From: Asterias rubens
Lineage: Eukaryota; Echinodermata; Asteroidea; Forcipulatida; Asteriidae
DNA: 64,000 bases
Assembly (NCBI RefSeq): GCF_902459465.1
Contig: NC_047063.1
Coordinates: forward strand, 21,993,055 to 22,057,054
Reading direction: 5' to 3'
Program-made: the position numbers and the translations under genes
Shown here: positions 19,291 to 30,449 of the stretch, piece by piece
Layout: every line of letters begins with the position of its first letter
Numbering within the stretch: the first letter of the stretch is position 1
The notes under the pieces: generated by a model
What the model was told of the DNA's origin: nothing
Seen by the model: the letters and a program-made list of their open reading frames with translations, nothing else
Databases searched by the model: none

Positions 19291-19743
19291 TAGTGTTAGC
19301 CAGAGGAGTCTTTTGGACACCTGTTTTATGTGATACCTGTTTTATCTGTCATGTACATGTAATATGTACTGTAAGTAAACAATTTGGACACCCAGTTTTT
19401 AAGTTTCCAGCAATATTTGGCACCCTTTTAAGGGAACACGTTGCCTTGGAGCGGTCGAGTTGGTCTTTGAAAAGCGTTTGTAACCGTTTGTTATAAAATG
19501 CATACGATTATAAAGATTCCACACAAGTATCACCCAAAATTGCGTGGTTTTCCTGAGTGTTAGTTCTCAAAGTAAAAGGAAAACCACGCAGTTCCAAGGC
19601 AAACTTGTGTGGATCATTGTATTCTACTTTCAAAACATCTTTCTAGCCATATGCATTTTATAACAAACAATTACAAACGCTTTTTAAAGACCAACTCGAC
19701 CAATCCAAAGGCAACGTGTTCCTTTAACAAATTCTGGCTAGTG
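19291..19743 (+). mobile_element. Family H element, interrupted by a family C MITE
   Basis: TAGTGTTAGCCAGA...CTTTTGGACACC...ATTTGGACACCCA...GGCACCCT is followed by the nested element at 19428-19727 and then CAAATTCTGGCTAG. The uninterrupted relative is at 50904-51056. Confidence 0.75.
19428..19727. mobile_element. Family C MITE nested in family H
   Basis: It is flanked by TTAA on each side. The inverted ends are GGGAACACGTTGCCTTGG and CCAAAGGCAACGTGTTCC, and the arms pair along their whole length. The centre is shortened relative to 10211-10278. The empty counterpart at 51034 has a single TTAA. Confidence 0.88.
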
Positions 19744-20372
19744 CATAAAACATTGATTCCCCAGCCACCTCCTTTATAGTATCAATTCAAATAATAGACC
19801 TTGCATGTCTTGTGCTTTATTATAACATTTTTATACCACTTTGGTCCCACATACATTGATTATTCCTATGAAGGAAACAAAATCGCAATAATAATAGCCC
19901 TAGTCTATACATGTAGTTAGTTTCCATGGAAATCATTTACAATATCCTTTGCACGCTTAAATTTATTCCTAAAGATCGATAGATTTTATACAAGCCAATG
20001 ATTCTAATATTGATTCAGGTGCTGTTAGTACAATGTGGAAGATTTCTATTGATTAACCCTCAACCCCCCTCGAGTGGTTTCGCTAGAATCCTTCCTCACT
20101 CAACAAAATCCGATAACATAAACTCAACATCCAAACTGATGAACTCTTGTCAACCCAACACCCAAACTGTTGATATTGTTTATTTGTTCTTAATCCCTGA
20201 TATTATTTTAATCTGTGGTGTATTATGTATATTAAACACAGTTTAGCCCATGGGATACAAGTTTGATTTTTAATAAAGCAATAATAATAATAGTTAATAA
20301 CAATAATAATACTTTCTTGTTCATGCCGTGATAAAATCAACTAAATAAATATGAGGGTATATAGAACGCCAT

Positions 20373-20726
20373 GAAATAATTACTAGCATAAAACCTTACT
20401 TTGTAACGAGTGATTGGAGATGTTGATAGTATAAAACACTGAGAGAAACAGCTCCCTCTGAAGTGACGTAGTTTTCGAGAAAGAAGTAATTTTCCATGAA
20501 TTTGATTTTGAGACCTCAGATTTAGATTTTGAGGTCTCAAAATCAAGCATCTGAAAGCACACAACTTTGTGTAACAAGGGTGTTTTTCTTTCATTATTAT
20601 CTCGCAACTTCGACGACCAATTGAGCTCAAATTTTCACAGGTTTTTCATTTTATGCATTAATGTTGAGATACACCAAGTGAGAAGACTGGTCTTTGACAA
20701 TTACCAATTGTGTCCAGGGTCTTTAA
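20373..20726 (+). mobile_element. Family A MITE, left end missing
   Basis: Homology starts at AAATAATTACTAGCATAAAACC and ends at GTGTCCAGGGTCTTTAA. Both arms of the central hairpin carry matched changes (GATTTTGAGACC with GGTCTCAAAATC). Confidence 0.85.
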
Positions 20727-21219
20727 ACAAAATCAGGGGTAAAAGTTGTTGTTTTTTACAACTTTTAAATCATGGCACTTTAAAACAAAATCCCCATGTT
20801 TTATAATTTTATCAATGGTTCAGGGAAAAAATAAGAAAAAAAGGGGGAAAAATGGCTCAGCTGTTTTCCTGGGTGAACCTTGATGGATAATTACTAGAAG
20901 AGTGACACTGAAAGAAATCATGATAATCATTCAGGGTCAACCTCCATGTCTCATCTGATCTGCGGAGAGAGTTTTTTGATAAATTATCAGTCGTAGATAC
21001 AATCAAACAATCAAGCCTAGGGAAATTTACTTCTCGCGCTAGTCGCGCCTCAAATGGTTGCGTCTCCGACCTCTTAAATTCCCAAGATGCTTTGCCCCAG
21101 GTACAATGGTAAAATTCACGCTGAAAGGATTTAAGGATTACCATCAATGTCTGATTGTTTTTCGTAATTAAACATGTCTTGAATAGTCATGAGCCATGTT
21201 ATTGGTTCACCTAATAGGT

Positions 21220-21355
21220 AGTTGTGACTATTTTTGTAGAAAGCAGTCGCGACTATTTTTGTAGTGATCGAGGCGGCACGATTGACTGAGTGGATGAAAA
21301 ACAGGTAGTCGCGAGTTGGCAAAGCAATCAGTAGTCGCGACTACATTACTAGTTG
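21220..21355. repeat. Cluster of TAGTCGCGACTA-like motifs
   Basis: GTAGTTGTGACTATTTTTGTAG, GCAGTCGCGACTATTTTTGTAG, GGTAGTCGCGAG and AGTAGTCGCGACTACA occur within 135 bp. No element boundaries are recognised. Confidence 0.4.
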
Positions 21356-21449
21356 CACCAGTTGCCCAGGCTTAGACACAATCTTTGATTTTTGGGGGTT
21401 GGTTGTACTGATATAGGTGTTTTTTTTTTCTTCAATTTTTTTATTTTAG

Positions 21450-21620
21450 TTTCCGATGAACAAAGACTGGCAAGAACTTTCAACAAGATTTACAAGGGAT
21501 TGGCGTAGAAGTAGACAACAAGTCTTCACAATTCATCATCAGAGATCAAAGTGTATTTAAAGCATAATTTAAGAAAGGGTTTAAATTGAAAAGAATAAAT
21601 ATAGCAATCTTTGGTTATTT
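21450..21620 (+). other. Candidate FBXL5 terminal 3'UTR exon
   Basis: It follows a T-rich tract and TTTTAG at 21444-21449, and carries AATAAA at 21594-21599. It lies among elements but is not itself recognisable as one. Its assignment to FBXL5 depends on the unverified donor at 17569. Confidence 0.3.
21594..21599 (+). terminator. Canonical AATAAA poly(A) signal candidate
   Basis: An exact AATAAA about 4 kb downstream of the FBXL5 stop, at the end of the candidate 3'UTR exon. Confidence 0.35.
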
Positions 21621-21736
21621 ACGTAATATAGTCATTCCTCAAAGCTGTCTGGACAATTGTGCATTCCAGACATTTTTGATATTGTAATATGGTAAAGCTA
21701 AATGAGTCATTTGTCAAAAAAAAAAATCAGTATGGA

Positions 21737-21800
21737 GAAACAAGCCAAAACAAGACAAAACAAGCCAAAACAAGCCAAAACAAGCCAAAACAGGCCAACA
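21737..21800 (+). repeat. 10-bp tandem repeat (CAAGCCAAAA)n
   Basis: About six units of CAAGCCAAAA, the second reading CAAGACAAAA and the last CAGGCCAA. Confidence 0.85.
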
Positions 21801-22427
21801 GGGGTGAATATTTCAACAACCAAATTTTGTAAATTTGAATACGCAAAAATATTTTATTTTTCATTGGCAGCTTCTTCCCTGATAAATAACACCTAAAATG
21901 GTTTTAAAAAATTGTTTACTTTTTCTCAGTTTTGTTCTCTTGCATTTCTTGGTCTTTATACTTAAACAACTTTTGAACCAAAGATGGTATCAACAGTCGT
22001 ATTACAGTCATAGTATGCTCTTTTCAAATGTATAAAAAAAAGTCCTGGGTCGACAAACGACTCATTTTGCATGTTTACGGGAACATTAAAACAGCTTTTA
22101 TTTGATGACCTGCAGAGGTAGTATTATGACTATGATAATTTTCGTCGCTGATTTTAGGTAATACTATAATTGCTTTTTAGGCAGAGTGAAAAAATAGACT
22201 TGTGCTAGTCATCAGCTTACTTTGAAACTGTCTGATGTATTATGTTATTCAAGATTATTTAATATCTATAAACTTCAAAATCTTTTGATTCTTTCATAAG
22301 AAAAGGAACACCCTGACTCAATAATTTTGATTGGACAATGTAATTCAAACAAATCTTGGTTGGGGGGGGGGTTATAAAACTCAAGGCACTGGTGACAAAT
22401 ACACCGATTTAAAAATGTGTGTCACTG

Positions 22428-22690
22428 TTAAAGGGAAGGTACACGTTTGGTCAAAGCAAATACTAACTTGAAAACTGACTTGGTAACGAGCATTGGAGAG
22501 TCGTTGATAGTATAAAACATTGTGGGAACCGACTTCCTCTGAAGTAATGTAGTTTTTGAGAAAGGGGTAATTTCTCACTAAAATAATTAAAGACTTCTAG
22601 CTAGAAGTCTTTTATTCCTATCTGAAAGCAAACAAATTCGTCCAACAAGGGTGTTTTTCTTTCATTGTTTTCTCGCAACTTCAATGACCG
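22428..22690 (+). mobile_element. Family B MITE, right part missing
   Basis: It starts TTAAAGGGAAGGTACACG. The arm shares GGTAACGAGCATTGGAGAG and CCTCTGAAGTAATGTAG with family A, but the centre is the distinct hairpin AAAGACTTCTAGCTAGAAG. It is cut off by the family E element at 22717. Confidence 0.8.
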
Positions 22691-22716
22691 ATTGTGACCA
22701 AGGCCCTTACAGAGCA

Positions 22717-22942
22717 GGGCCCACTTTCATGGCTCTGCTTACCGTAAGCACAGAATCGGTGCTTACAGCAAGCGTATTTCACGGGTTAGCGGCGAATTTT
22801 AACTTCTGCGCATGCGTACTTCACATTACTAGGCGTTCTACGCTTACAAGGCTAGCGCAGAAATTCGGCGCTTGCACGTAAGTGGGAAATCGTGATCGTA
22901 AGCGCAGAATTCGGTGGTAAGCAGAGCCATGAAATTGGGCCC
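22717..22942. mobile_element. Family E palindromic MITE
   Basis: It is bounded by GGGCCCACTTTCATGGCTCTGC and GCAGAGCCATGAAATTGGGCCC. The interior repeats AAGCGCAGAATTCGG-type motifs. E fragments recur at 48789-48900 and 57676-57730. Confidence 0.8.
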
Positions 22943-22944
22943 AG

Positions 22945-23078
22945 GTCTAAGCGCAACAAAATTATGCTTACCAGAATGATGTTACCAGCCGAGATACCAG
23001 CATGCATGTACAATCATACAAAATTATTAAGCAATATTTGCTGCTAAAGCAGCTCTATTAAAATTGGGCCCAGGCTAA
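22945..23078 (+). mobile_element. Family D fragment adjoining family E
   Basis: AAGCGCAACAAAATTATGCTT, ACCAGAATGATGTTACCAGCC and GCTCTATTAAAATTGGGCCC follow the D order. Confidence 0.65.
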
Positions 23079-23257
23079 TGGATTACTGTTTATTTAAAAA
23101 TGTAATCAAACTTTCTCTTGTAAGCCTAGCAGTGTCCTGGCGTCGATTTCACAAAGCCTGAAGATTCATCTTAGTATGATTTGTCAGTATAACAATATCT
23201 CCATGGTAACACCATAGTGATTTGTGTTGTGACATCACACTTTGCTAATGATCAATC

Positions 23258-23638
23258 TTAAAGGCAGTGGACACTATTGGTAATTACTCAGAATAATTAT
23301 CAGCATAAAACCTCACTTGGTAACGAGTGATGGGGAGAGGTTTGTAGCATTAAACATTGAAACGGCTCCCTCTGAAGTGATGTAGTTTTTGAGAAAGAAT
23401 TAATTTTCCACAAATTTTATTTCGAGACCTCAGGTTTAGAATTTGAGGTCACGAAATCAAGTATCTGAAAGCACACAACTTTGTGTGACCAGGGTGTTTT
23501 TTCTTTCATTATTATCTTGAACTTCGACGACCAAATGAGCTCAAGTTTTCACAGGTTTGTTATTTTATGCATATGTTGAGATACACCAAGTGAGAAAAGC
23601 GGTCTTGGACAATTACCAATAGTGTCCACTGTCTTTAA
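23258..23638 (+). mobile_element. Family A MITE
   Basis: It runs from TTAAAGGCAGTGGACACT to GTGTCCACTGTCTTTAA with all blocks present; the AACATTG block is slightly shortened. A 37-bp scrap of the left end recurs at 23881-23917. Confidence 0.88.
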
Positions 23639-24618
23639 GTCTTGTGAAATCAAACCCCTGGATTGTGTAATGTTTAGATGCATGGCTTTACTTGTACTTT
23701 ATACAGGGTGTTGCTTGGGTTAATGTCGATAGTGTACCCAAGCGAATGAAGTCTTGCAGGTTTGTTGTGACCCATGAAGATGAGCAGAGTATACTGTTGA
23801 ACAGTATGTTCGGAAGGTCAAGACCACACCGGCTCTTCTCATCTCCAACACTCTCACAAAAGAGATTTACACATGGTTAAACGCAGTGGACACTATTGGT
23901 AATTACTCAATAAAGTTTTGTTTAGCAAAGTATTTTATAGTACCATGAAAAGTAAATAAACATTGAATACAAATGCCGTATATATTATATAAAAAAAATT
24001 ACCTATATCACTGATGGATTAATGTCACTGTGCTACCCAAAACAAACAGCACCTTTGGCTACGGCTATAACTCATGGCCATTGACTGCAGTAACAATGTT
24101 GAAGAATTTTAGGCGTTCCAGCCATAGCCACTCCTGAAGTCATCAATTCAGACGCAGCTTCAATCTTTGTTAAAAACGTGTTTAAATGTTTTGGGACTTG
24201 CATGTAATCCATACAAAATGGTGGCCAATGTTTGCAAATAAAGGAAATGTCAAAAGGTCAATGCGCAGGCATGAGACTTTGCTCATTGTTACAAAATAGG
24301 CAATACATGTAATGTCATACAGGTTTGTGTATAATTTGAAGAGATGTCAAGTGGTCCCAATTTTATCAGTTCTATGCTTGAGTGATTTTCATTTATGTTC
24401 ACAGATACTAATGGAGTGGTCTAGAAATAGTTCATGTTGATACTTCTATGTTTTGTTTTAGCAGAAGTAACTAACAGCTTTTTATTCTCAGTTGTATCAC
24501 AAGGGCAGACGCCTGAGATAAAAATGTTTTGTCATTTTTGCTTTGGGGTGTGTGAGTGTGTGTGTTTTTAGAAGACAAGAATTATGCCAAATCCCTCATT
24601 AAAATAAATAATTAAAAC

Positions 24619-25004
24619 TTAAAGGCAGTGGACACTATTGGTAATTACTCAAAATAATTATTAGCATTAAACCTCACTTGGTAAAGAGTAATGGGGATAG
24701 GTTGGCAGTATAAAACATTTTGAGAAACGGCTCCCTCTGAAGTGGAGTAGTTTTCGAGATAGAAGTAATTTTCCACGAATTTGATTTCGAGACCTCAAGT
24801 TTAGAACTTGAGGTCTCGAAATCAACCATCTAAACGCACACAACTTCGTGTGACTAGGGTGTTTTCTTCTTTCATTATTATCTCGCAACTTTGAGGACCG
24901 ATTGAGCTCAAATTTTCACAGGTTAGTTATTTTATGCATATGTTGAGATACACCAACTGTGAAGGCTAGTCTTTGACAATTACCAATAGTGTCCCCTGCC
25001 TTTA
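24619..25004 (+). mobile_element. Family A MITE
   Basis: It runs from TTAAAGGCAGTGGACACT to GTGTCCCCTGCCTTTAA, with the central hairpin GATTTCGAGACCTCAAG/CTTGAGGTCTCGAAATC perfect. Confidence 0.9.
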
Positions 25005-26412
25005 ATACTGCATAAGTTTTAATTGTTAACATTATAGGTATGCATGTGTAGCAAGCACCTAATTTGTGTACATATTTAGAGCTTGTTATTGACCATCACT
25101 TAAGAGGTATCCTTGGTTTAATGTCCAGAAATATATAATAATGGCAGGCTGTTCTAAATATATGGGCTCAGTCCAGAGATTATGTCATCCTATTTTAATA
25201 CAGACACCTGTTAGCTTGTTTGGGCTGCCTTCGCGTCAGCTTTTAATAAACAGAAGCCTTCTCATTGACAGTTTAAGAACAGGCTGGCGATCAAGTAGTG
25301 ATCGATCAACCCTTCTTATGTGCTTAAGCCTTTATTGATTGTGACTGCCGCAGTCCAAAACAAGCTCTGGAAGTTTACGGTTTACCTTATAATCCATCAT
25401 GGAATTGAATTGTTTGTCACCATGTCGACGAAGGTGTGCTCAATTCATTTGGATGGTGGCATTTTGTTATGCCATAGAGCAATGTCCTTTTTTGTGAGCG
25501 AGATGTGCATTTCCATCCATACATTCATTAATTTGTAGGTTTATTTTCTAATTTAAAAATTACAGATTTTATCCTTCGGGAAATTCTCTGTCGAAACATT
25601 GGGCAATTAGGTATATTTGCATTTATGCCTAGGTCTTTTGGTTTGGTAAGCAGTTTCCAACTTATAATTAAATTATTCTCATGAAACAAATACTCAACAG
25701 GAGTAAGGGAAAGTATAGGCCTACGTTATGGCAATAACAACTTTGTATACGGTCAGTAGATTGGATATTATGATGATAGAGCAAGAAGTCTAGAAAGCCC
25801 TTTTCAAAACCAGGGTTTTTGCTTGGTTGGCTCTGAATTGGCACTGCGCATAAGCCGAAGCATTTTGTTTCTTAAATGGGCATTGCTAGTGTTGCCAATT
25901 TGTTGCCTTGCATGTGTGTCCATTGTGTCTCCTCGATACGGTAAATATTGACATGGTCTGAAGGACTCCGAGTTGGACTCAAAAGAGGGCGCTGTCGGAC
26001 GAAATTTCTACATGATTTGCCATAAATGTATTTCTACCTCTATGATTTTACAGACAGAATTTCCCGCCACACACAGCGTGTAGCATATCAGCCATAAAAG
26101 TCACGGATCGTTGACAATGGTGATTAGCGTGTATAGGTGTAGTAGCCGAGCAAAATGAGTAATCATTTTAATAGTAGGTGTGGTGAGATTACAATGATTG
26201 ACTCGCCCTTTTTTAAGCGAGTGCGATGAGAACACCTACTTACAACAAATAGCTGCGACTTTGCCGTAAATAATACCAGGGTAATCCTGAATGACAATAT
26301 AAACGCTGTTGCAAACTTAGAAATGAGTTGAAACCAACGGTTACCTGCTGCATATAGTACATCACATAAGGTTCAGTGCATGCGCGCTCATGTACAGTCA
26401 TGTACATGTTCA

Positions 26413-26507
26413 CCGGACGGTTTTTGCATAGCCCCGGACACGATTGCATATGCAAAAGTGTCCGGAGCGGACAGTATTGCATGGCGGACACAATTGCATC
26501 TGACACC
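26413..26507 (+). repeat. Array of a CGGACA-n-TTGCAT monomer, copy 1
   Basis: Five units of about 15 bp occur in mixed orientation. Two form the palindrome GGACAC...TTGCATATGCAA...GTGTCC at 26436-26462, followed by CGGACAGTATTGCAT and CGGACACAATTGCAT. A direct copy of the array lies at 27507-27600. Confidence 0.7.
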
Positions 26508-27506
26508 CTACCTCCATGCTAAGGCGCATGATGAGAGGCGGTGGATCCAGCCGTGATAGCGGAAAAGAAAATGCACGTTGTGATGGTGTTGCTGTTTACC
26601 AAACCTCTGCAACGTTATGATGTAATGCGTCGCGCCATGAAAGAAGGCCTGCGTGTGCTGCTTATTTAACATCAGAGTTGCAGGGGAGCGATGGATGGAA
26701 CATTTATTGCCCCCTTCATAATCGCGACATCAACGGGAATCAGATGTTTTTAGTGCTACAGGTATAGAGATCCGCTAAAAAAATAGCGCCACTCTCTTTT
26801 GACGGGAGACTGGACAAACAACGGCTAAAAAAACAGAAAGAGCGCCGGAAAGCAACATTACGTAACACAGAGCAATATGGTTGACAATGGCCTTTTGTAT
26901 CTTCTTAAATTGGCAGAGCGGGTCATTGTTCTATTGAAGTGAAGTTGGTTTTTAAGCTGATAACCAAACTTTAATTAACCATCCCCACACCATCAAACGC
27001 CCTTTTGCCTTGCCCTTTTATGAGGTGCCCCATCAGCAGACAACGATCCGCCAGCCAAATAATAAAGATACTGCTCCCTGTTGAAAAACATGAGTGACTT
27101 TACAGACACCTTGCCATTGAAAGAACTGGACATGAAAGATGACTTAAGCAAACGTGCCAGTTTTGTATAACAACAATATTATTCGAACGTTTTAGCCTTG
27201 GAGAAAGACGCTGGTAAGGTCGAAACGTCCATTAACGATTTGTCTGCATTTTAAGTGTCCTGTAAGTTGATTGGTAATAAAAACAGTTTGCACCAGCTAA
27301 TTCTAAGTTTGCCACAGCTATTTCTAAGTAGGATTTGAAACTTTGCATGGTGGAAATACGATGGAAAGGTTTGCGGTAACACCAAATCTCTAATGAGTTG
27401 GGTGGTTCTGGAAATATAATTTGTATGCACCTATTTAAATACCCAACGGCCGAACATTAAAAATGGCGAACGTATTCCGTCGACCAATGGCGTTTAATTC
27501 ACTGCA

Positions 27507-27600
27507 GGACGGACACGATTGCATATGCAAATGTGTCCGGGCGGACAATATGCAATAATGTCCTCCGGATAGTATTGCATAGAGGACATAATTGCATGCG
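27507..27600 (+). repeat. Array of a CGGACA-n-TTGCAT monomer, copy 2
   Basis: It has the same layout as 26413-26507: a GGACAC...TTGCATATGCAA...GTGTCC palindrome, then CGGACAATATGCA, CGGATAGTATTGCAT and AGGACATAATTGCAT. Confidence 0.7.
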
Positions 27601-29054
27601 ACAAGGGTCCTACAGCTGCGCAGTCGTATAGATGTACTGACCGTAGCCGCTGCGGAAACGGACTGAGACATTCCAGCTAAAACGCGTCTTGAGAAAACAT
27701 TTCACTTGAGGTTATTAAAAACATATCCCTTTTTATGCCCCAAAATTTGAAACTGAGAAGGTTCTCAAAGTTATGTATTAAAAATATATTCTGCAAAGTT
27801 CCTTGAAATAAACACATTTTTTTCTATAAATTATGCAAAACATTTTCCCTATACGTTAAATGTAATTCTGACTAAAATATTATCTATGATTCTTGGGCAA
27901 AATCTTACTGACTGGATGAAAATGCGTTTTCAGCAATCATCGTTTTTCCTCGAGCTTGGGATTTTAGTTTGTTTAATTTGTATAAGGACGTTCCTACGCG
28001 ACATAACAGCAAACACACAGAAATCCTGCTTATGAGCCCCAAAAATTAACGTGGCGAAAACGGCCCATATCAGCTAAAATGTTATGCGATTAATCTTCAT
28101 GTCTCTGTTTCTAAGCAAATACATTCCCTGTAGAACATTTTACGCCGTTCACAATATTATTGTCTTTTCTATTTCTCAATAAGCCAATGCCGGTTGTCCG
28201 GGTGAAAGTCTTGTTCTACAGCCGATTATGCAGCATATTAGATTAGACACACTGTCCATTAGGCCTATACATTATCCCCTCATGCATAAGTCTTTTGTGA
28301 CACACCCAATGTTTATTCATTGTCTGTTTTTTCACGGACCTGGTCGGCTTTGCATAAAATTACGACCCGCCCGGGTGTACAGTCATCACCCAGGCATTCC
28401 TAACTAATTACAGTCGCATCCACATTTTTTGCAGTTAATAACTAATTCATGGGTCATATAGTGACAACAATGGCTTATGAATATTGTGGCTTTGCTTGAA
28501 CACAATGGGAAAGTGAGAAACGATGACGATTTGCATAATTAAACTAGACTATCCTTGCATAATTCTACTTTCGTTTTTTATGCAAACAGGCTAGGCCTTT
28601 GTTTCAATACAAGAGATACCTACTCTAGAACAATTTTTAGAAAGCTCCTTTTAAAAAACATAATAGGCCTATTGCTCGAACACTTGCCCGCATAATGCAT
28701 TTGTACTGAACAGGCGTCAAAAGATTACACTTTTTACACTGAAAATAAACATGTCATTAAACAAACAAGATTTTCCGGTAAATAGACTGTTTGCAAAACA
28801 GGAGAAATATTTATGCTACCTGCAGATAAATTATTTATGTAGTTTCATAGACACACCCAAATATTGCAAACTCTCGTTACAAATGCATGGGAGGGGTGAG
28901 GTCAAGTAAAGGACGAATTGCCTTAAGTTGTGAAGTCCATTATGTTTCATTTCTCATTGTATTCACACTCGCACACGTGTGACAAAATTATAATTTTAAG
29001 CATTTTCCAATTGTGTTTTATTACAATGCTTTTATTATGCAAATGCATATTCTT

Positions 29055-29401
29055 TTGGTAATTGTCAAACACCATGTCCTTGATTTATGTATCCAAACAT
29101 TATGCATGAAATAATTACAGACCTGTGCACAATTTGGGCTCAATTGGTCATTGAAGTTGCAAGAAAATAATCAAAGAAAAAAAATACAAAAACACCTGTG
29201 CTTTCAGATGCCTGAGAAAGACTAGAAAAATTACTTCTTTCGCTATCAAAAGCTTAAAGGGGGTCGTGTCTAACATTGTGTTTTCCTTGCTTTGTGACGT
29301 GATGATCAACAGCTCTCCGTTGCTCGTTTTTTACCAAGTTGTTACGGTCATCAACTCAAGTGGAGTAATCTAATTATCAAAGTTTATACCCTGTCTTTAA
29401 C
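29055..29401 (-). mobile_element. Heavily decayed family A-like element
   Basis: TTGGTAATTGTCAAACACC, CAATTTGGGCTCAATTGGTC and CTCTCCGTTGCTCG can be aligned in order, ending CCCTGTCTTTAA. The centre is lost. Confidence 0.5.
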
Positions 29402-30159
29402 AGTCGAAAGTCAATGTAAACGCAATTATTTTGTTATCGAAACCTCGAATTAAAAAAAAGTTTTGTTTTGCTTGATTTTTTTACTCTATGGTACACAAAA
29501 CATTTTCAGTTATTTTTGTATAGTCAAAGAGTGGGAAGCCCATTTTTAACAATCCATGATTTGTTGAAAGGAAAGCCCAATACCTGAGTTACGCCATTAC
29601 TATGGCACCGGCAGTTAATGTTATGATGTATCGTGCATGGAGAGTGCATGCGTGCACTTGACCATGGCGAGGTCAGTAACCTAAATGAAGCTGGACAGGA
29701 GATCGGGAAGACACAGAAATTGTACTGTATTGGGTTGCTACCCAACTGAAGTAATTGTGACCGATGTATTGTTTTCACCATGGAGGACTTTTCCTTCCTC
29801 CATGTTTTCACCAACACCGGGACAGCCCCTCGTCAAGACATGTTCAAACAATAACACCCAGATTGAGGAAACTACCAACAAAAAATAACTTCCTTGAGCA
29901 GACATACTTTGTTCAGGAAATGTCGTGGCAAACATTATTCTTTTTTTTGTGTATCACGATATATCAATTTTGTTTTTATAGTCATCGATGAACAACGTTT
30001 ATTGAATGTATGGAATGAGAATGGAATGTGTTTTATTCATTGACATACTGAACTCCAATGGCGATAAAATTCAACAACACTGGACCGTCAAATTATCGCT
30101 GAGCGTGTTTGTACTTGCACTATTATGAAGGACCAAATGTGGACAACGCCATTTTCCAT

Positions 30160-30449
30160 TTTTTTGATAGTAGAAAATGAGAATTTACTTTCAAGAAAAA
30201 CCATTTTTTTTTTCAAAATCTTCATTTTCTGCTAGCAGAAATTTTGAATTTACCTTTTAGTAGAAAATTGGAAATTTAAAAAGTAAAATCCAAATTTCTG
30301 CTAGTACAAATTTGAAAATTTGGGTTGTCTACTTTTCGACCGCGTGTCACTGGCAAAAAGTAAATTCCAAATTTCTGCAAGCAGAAAATGAAGATTTCGA
30401 AAAAATTGTTTTAATTGAAAATAAATTCTCATTTTCTACTATCAAAAAA
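30160..30449. repeat. AT-rich inverted repeat with roughly 95-bp arms
   Basis: TTTTTTGATAGTAGAAAATG at the left pairs with CATTTTCTACTATCAAAAAA at the right. Further in, TCTTCATTTTCTGCTAGCAG pairs with CTGCAAGCAGAAAATGAAGA. The loop holds the GC-rich GACCGCGTGTCAC. Confidence 0.7.
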
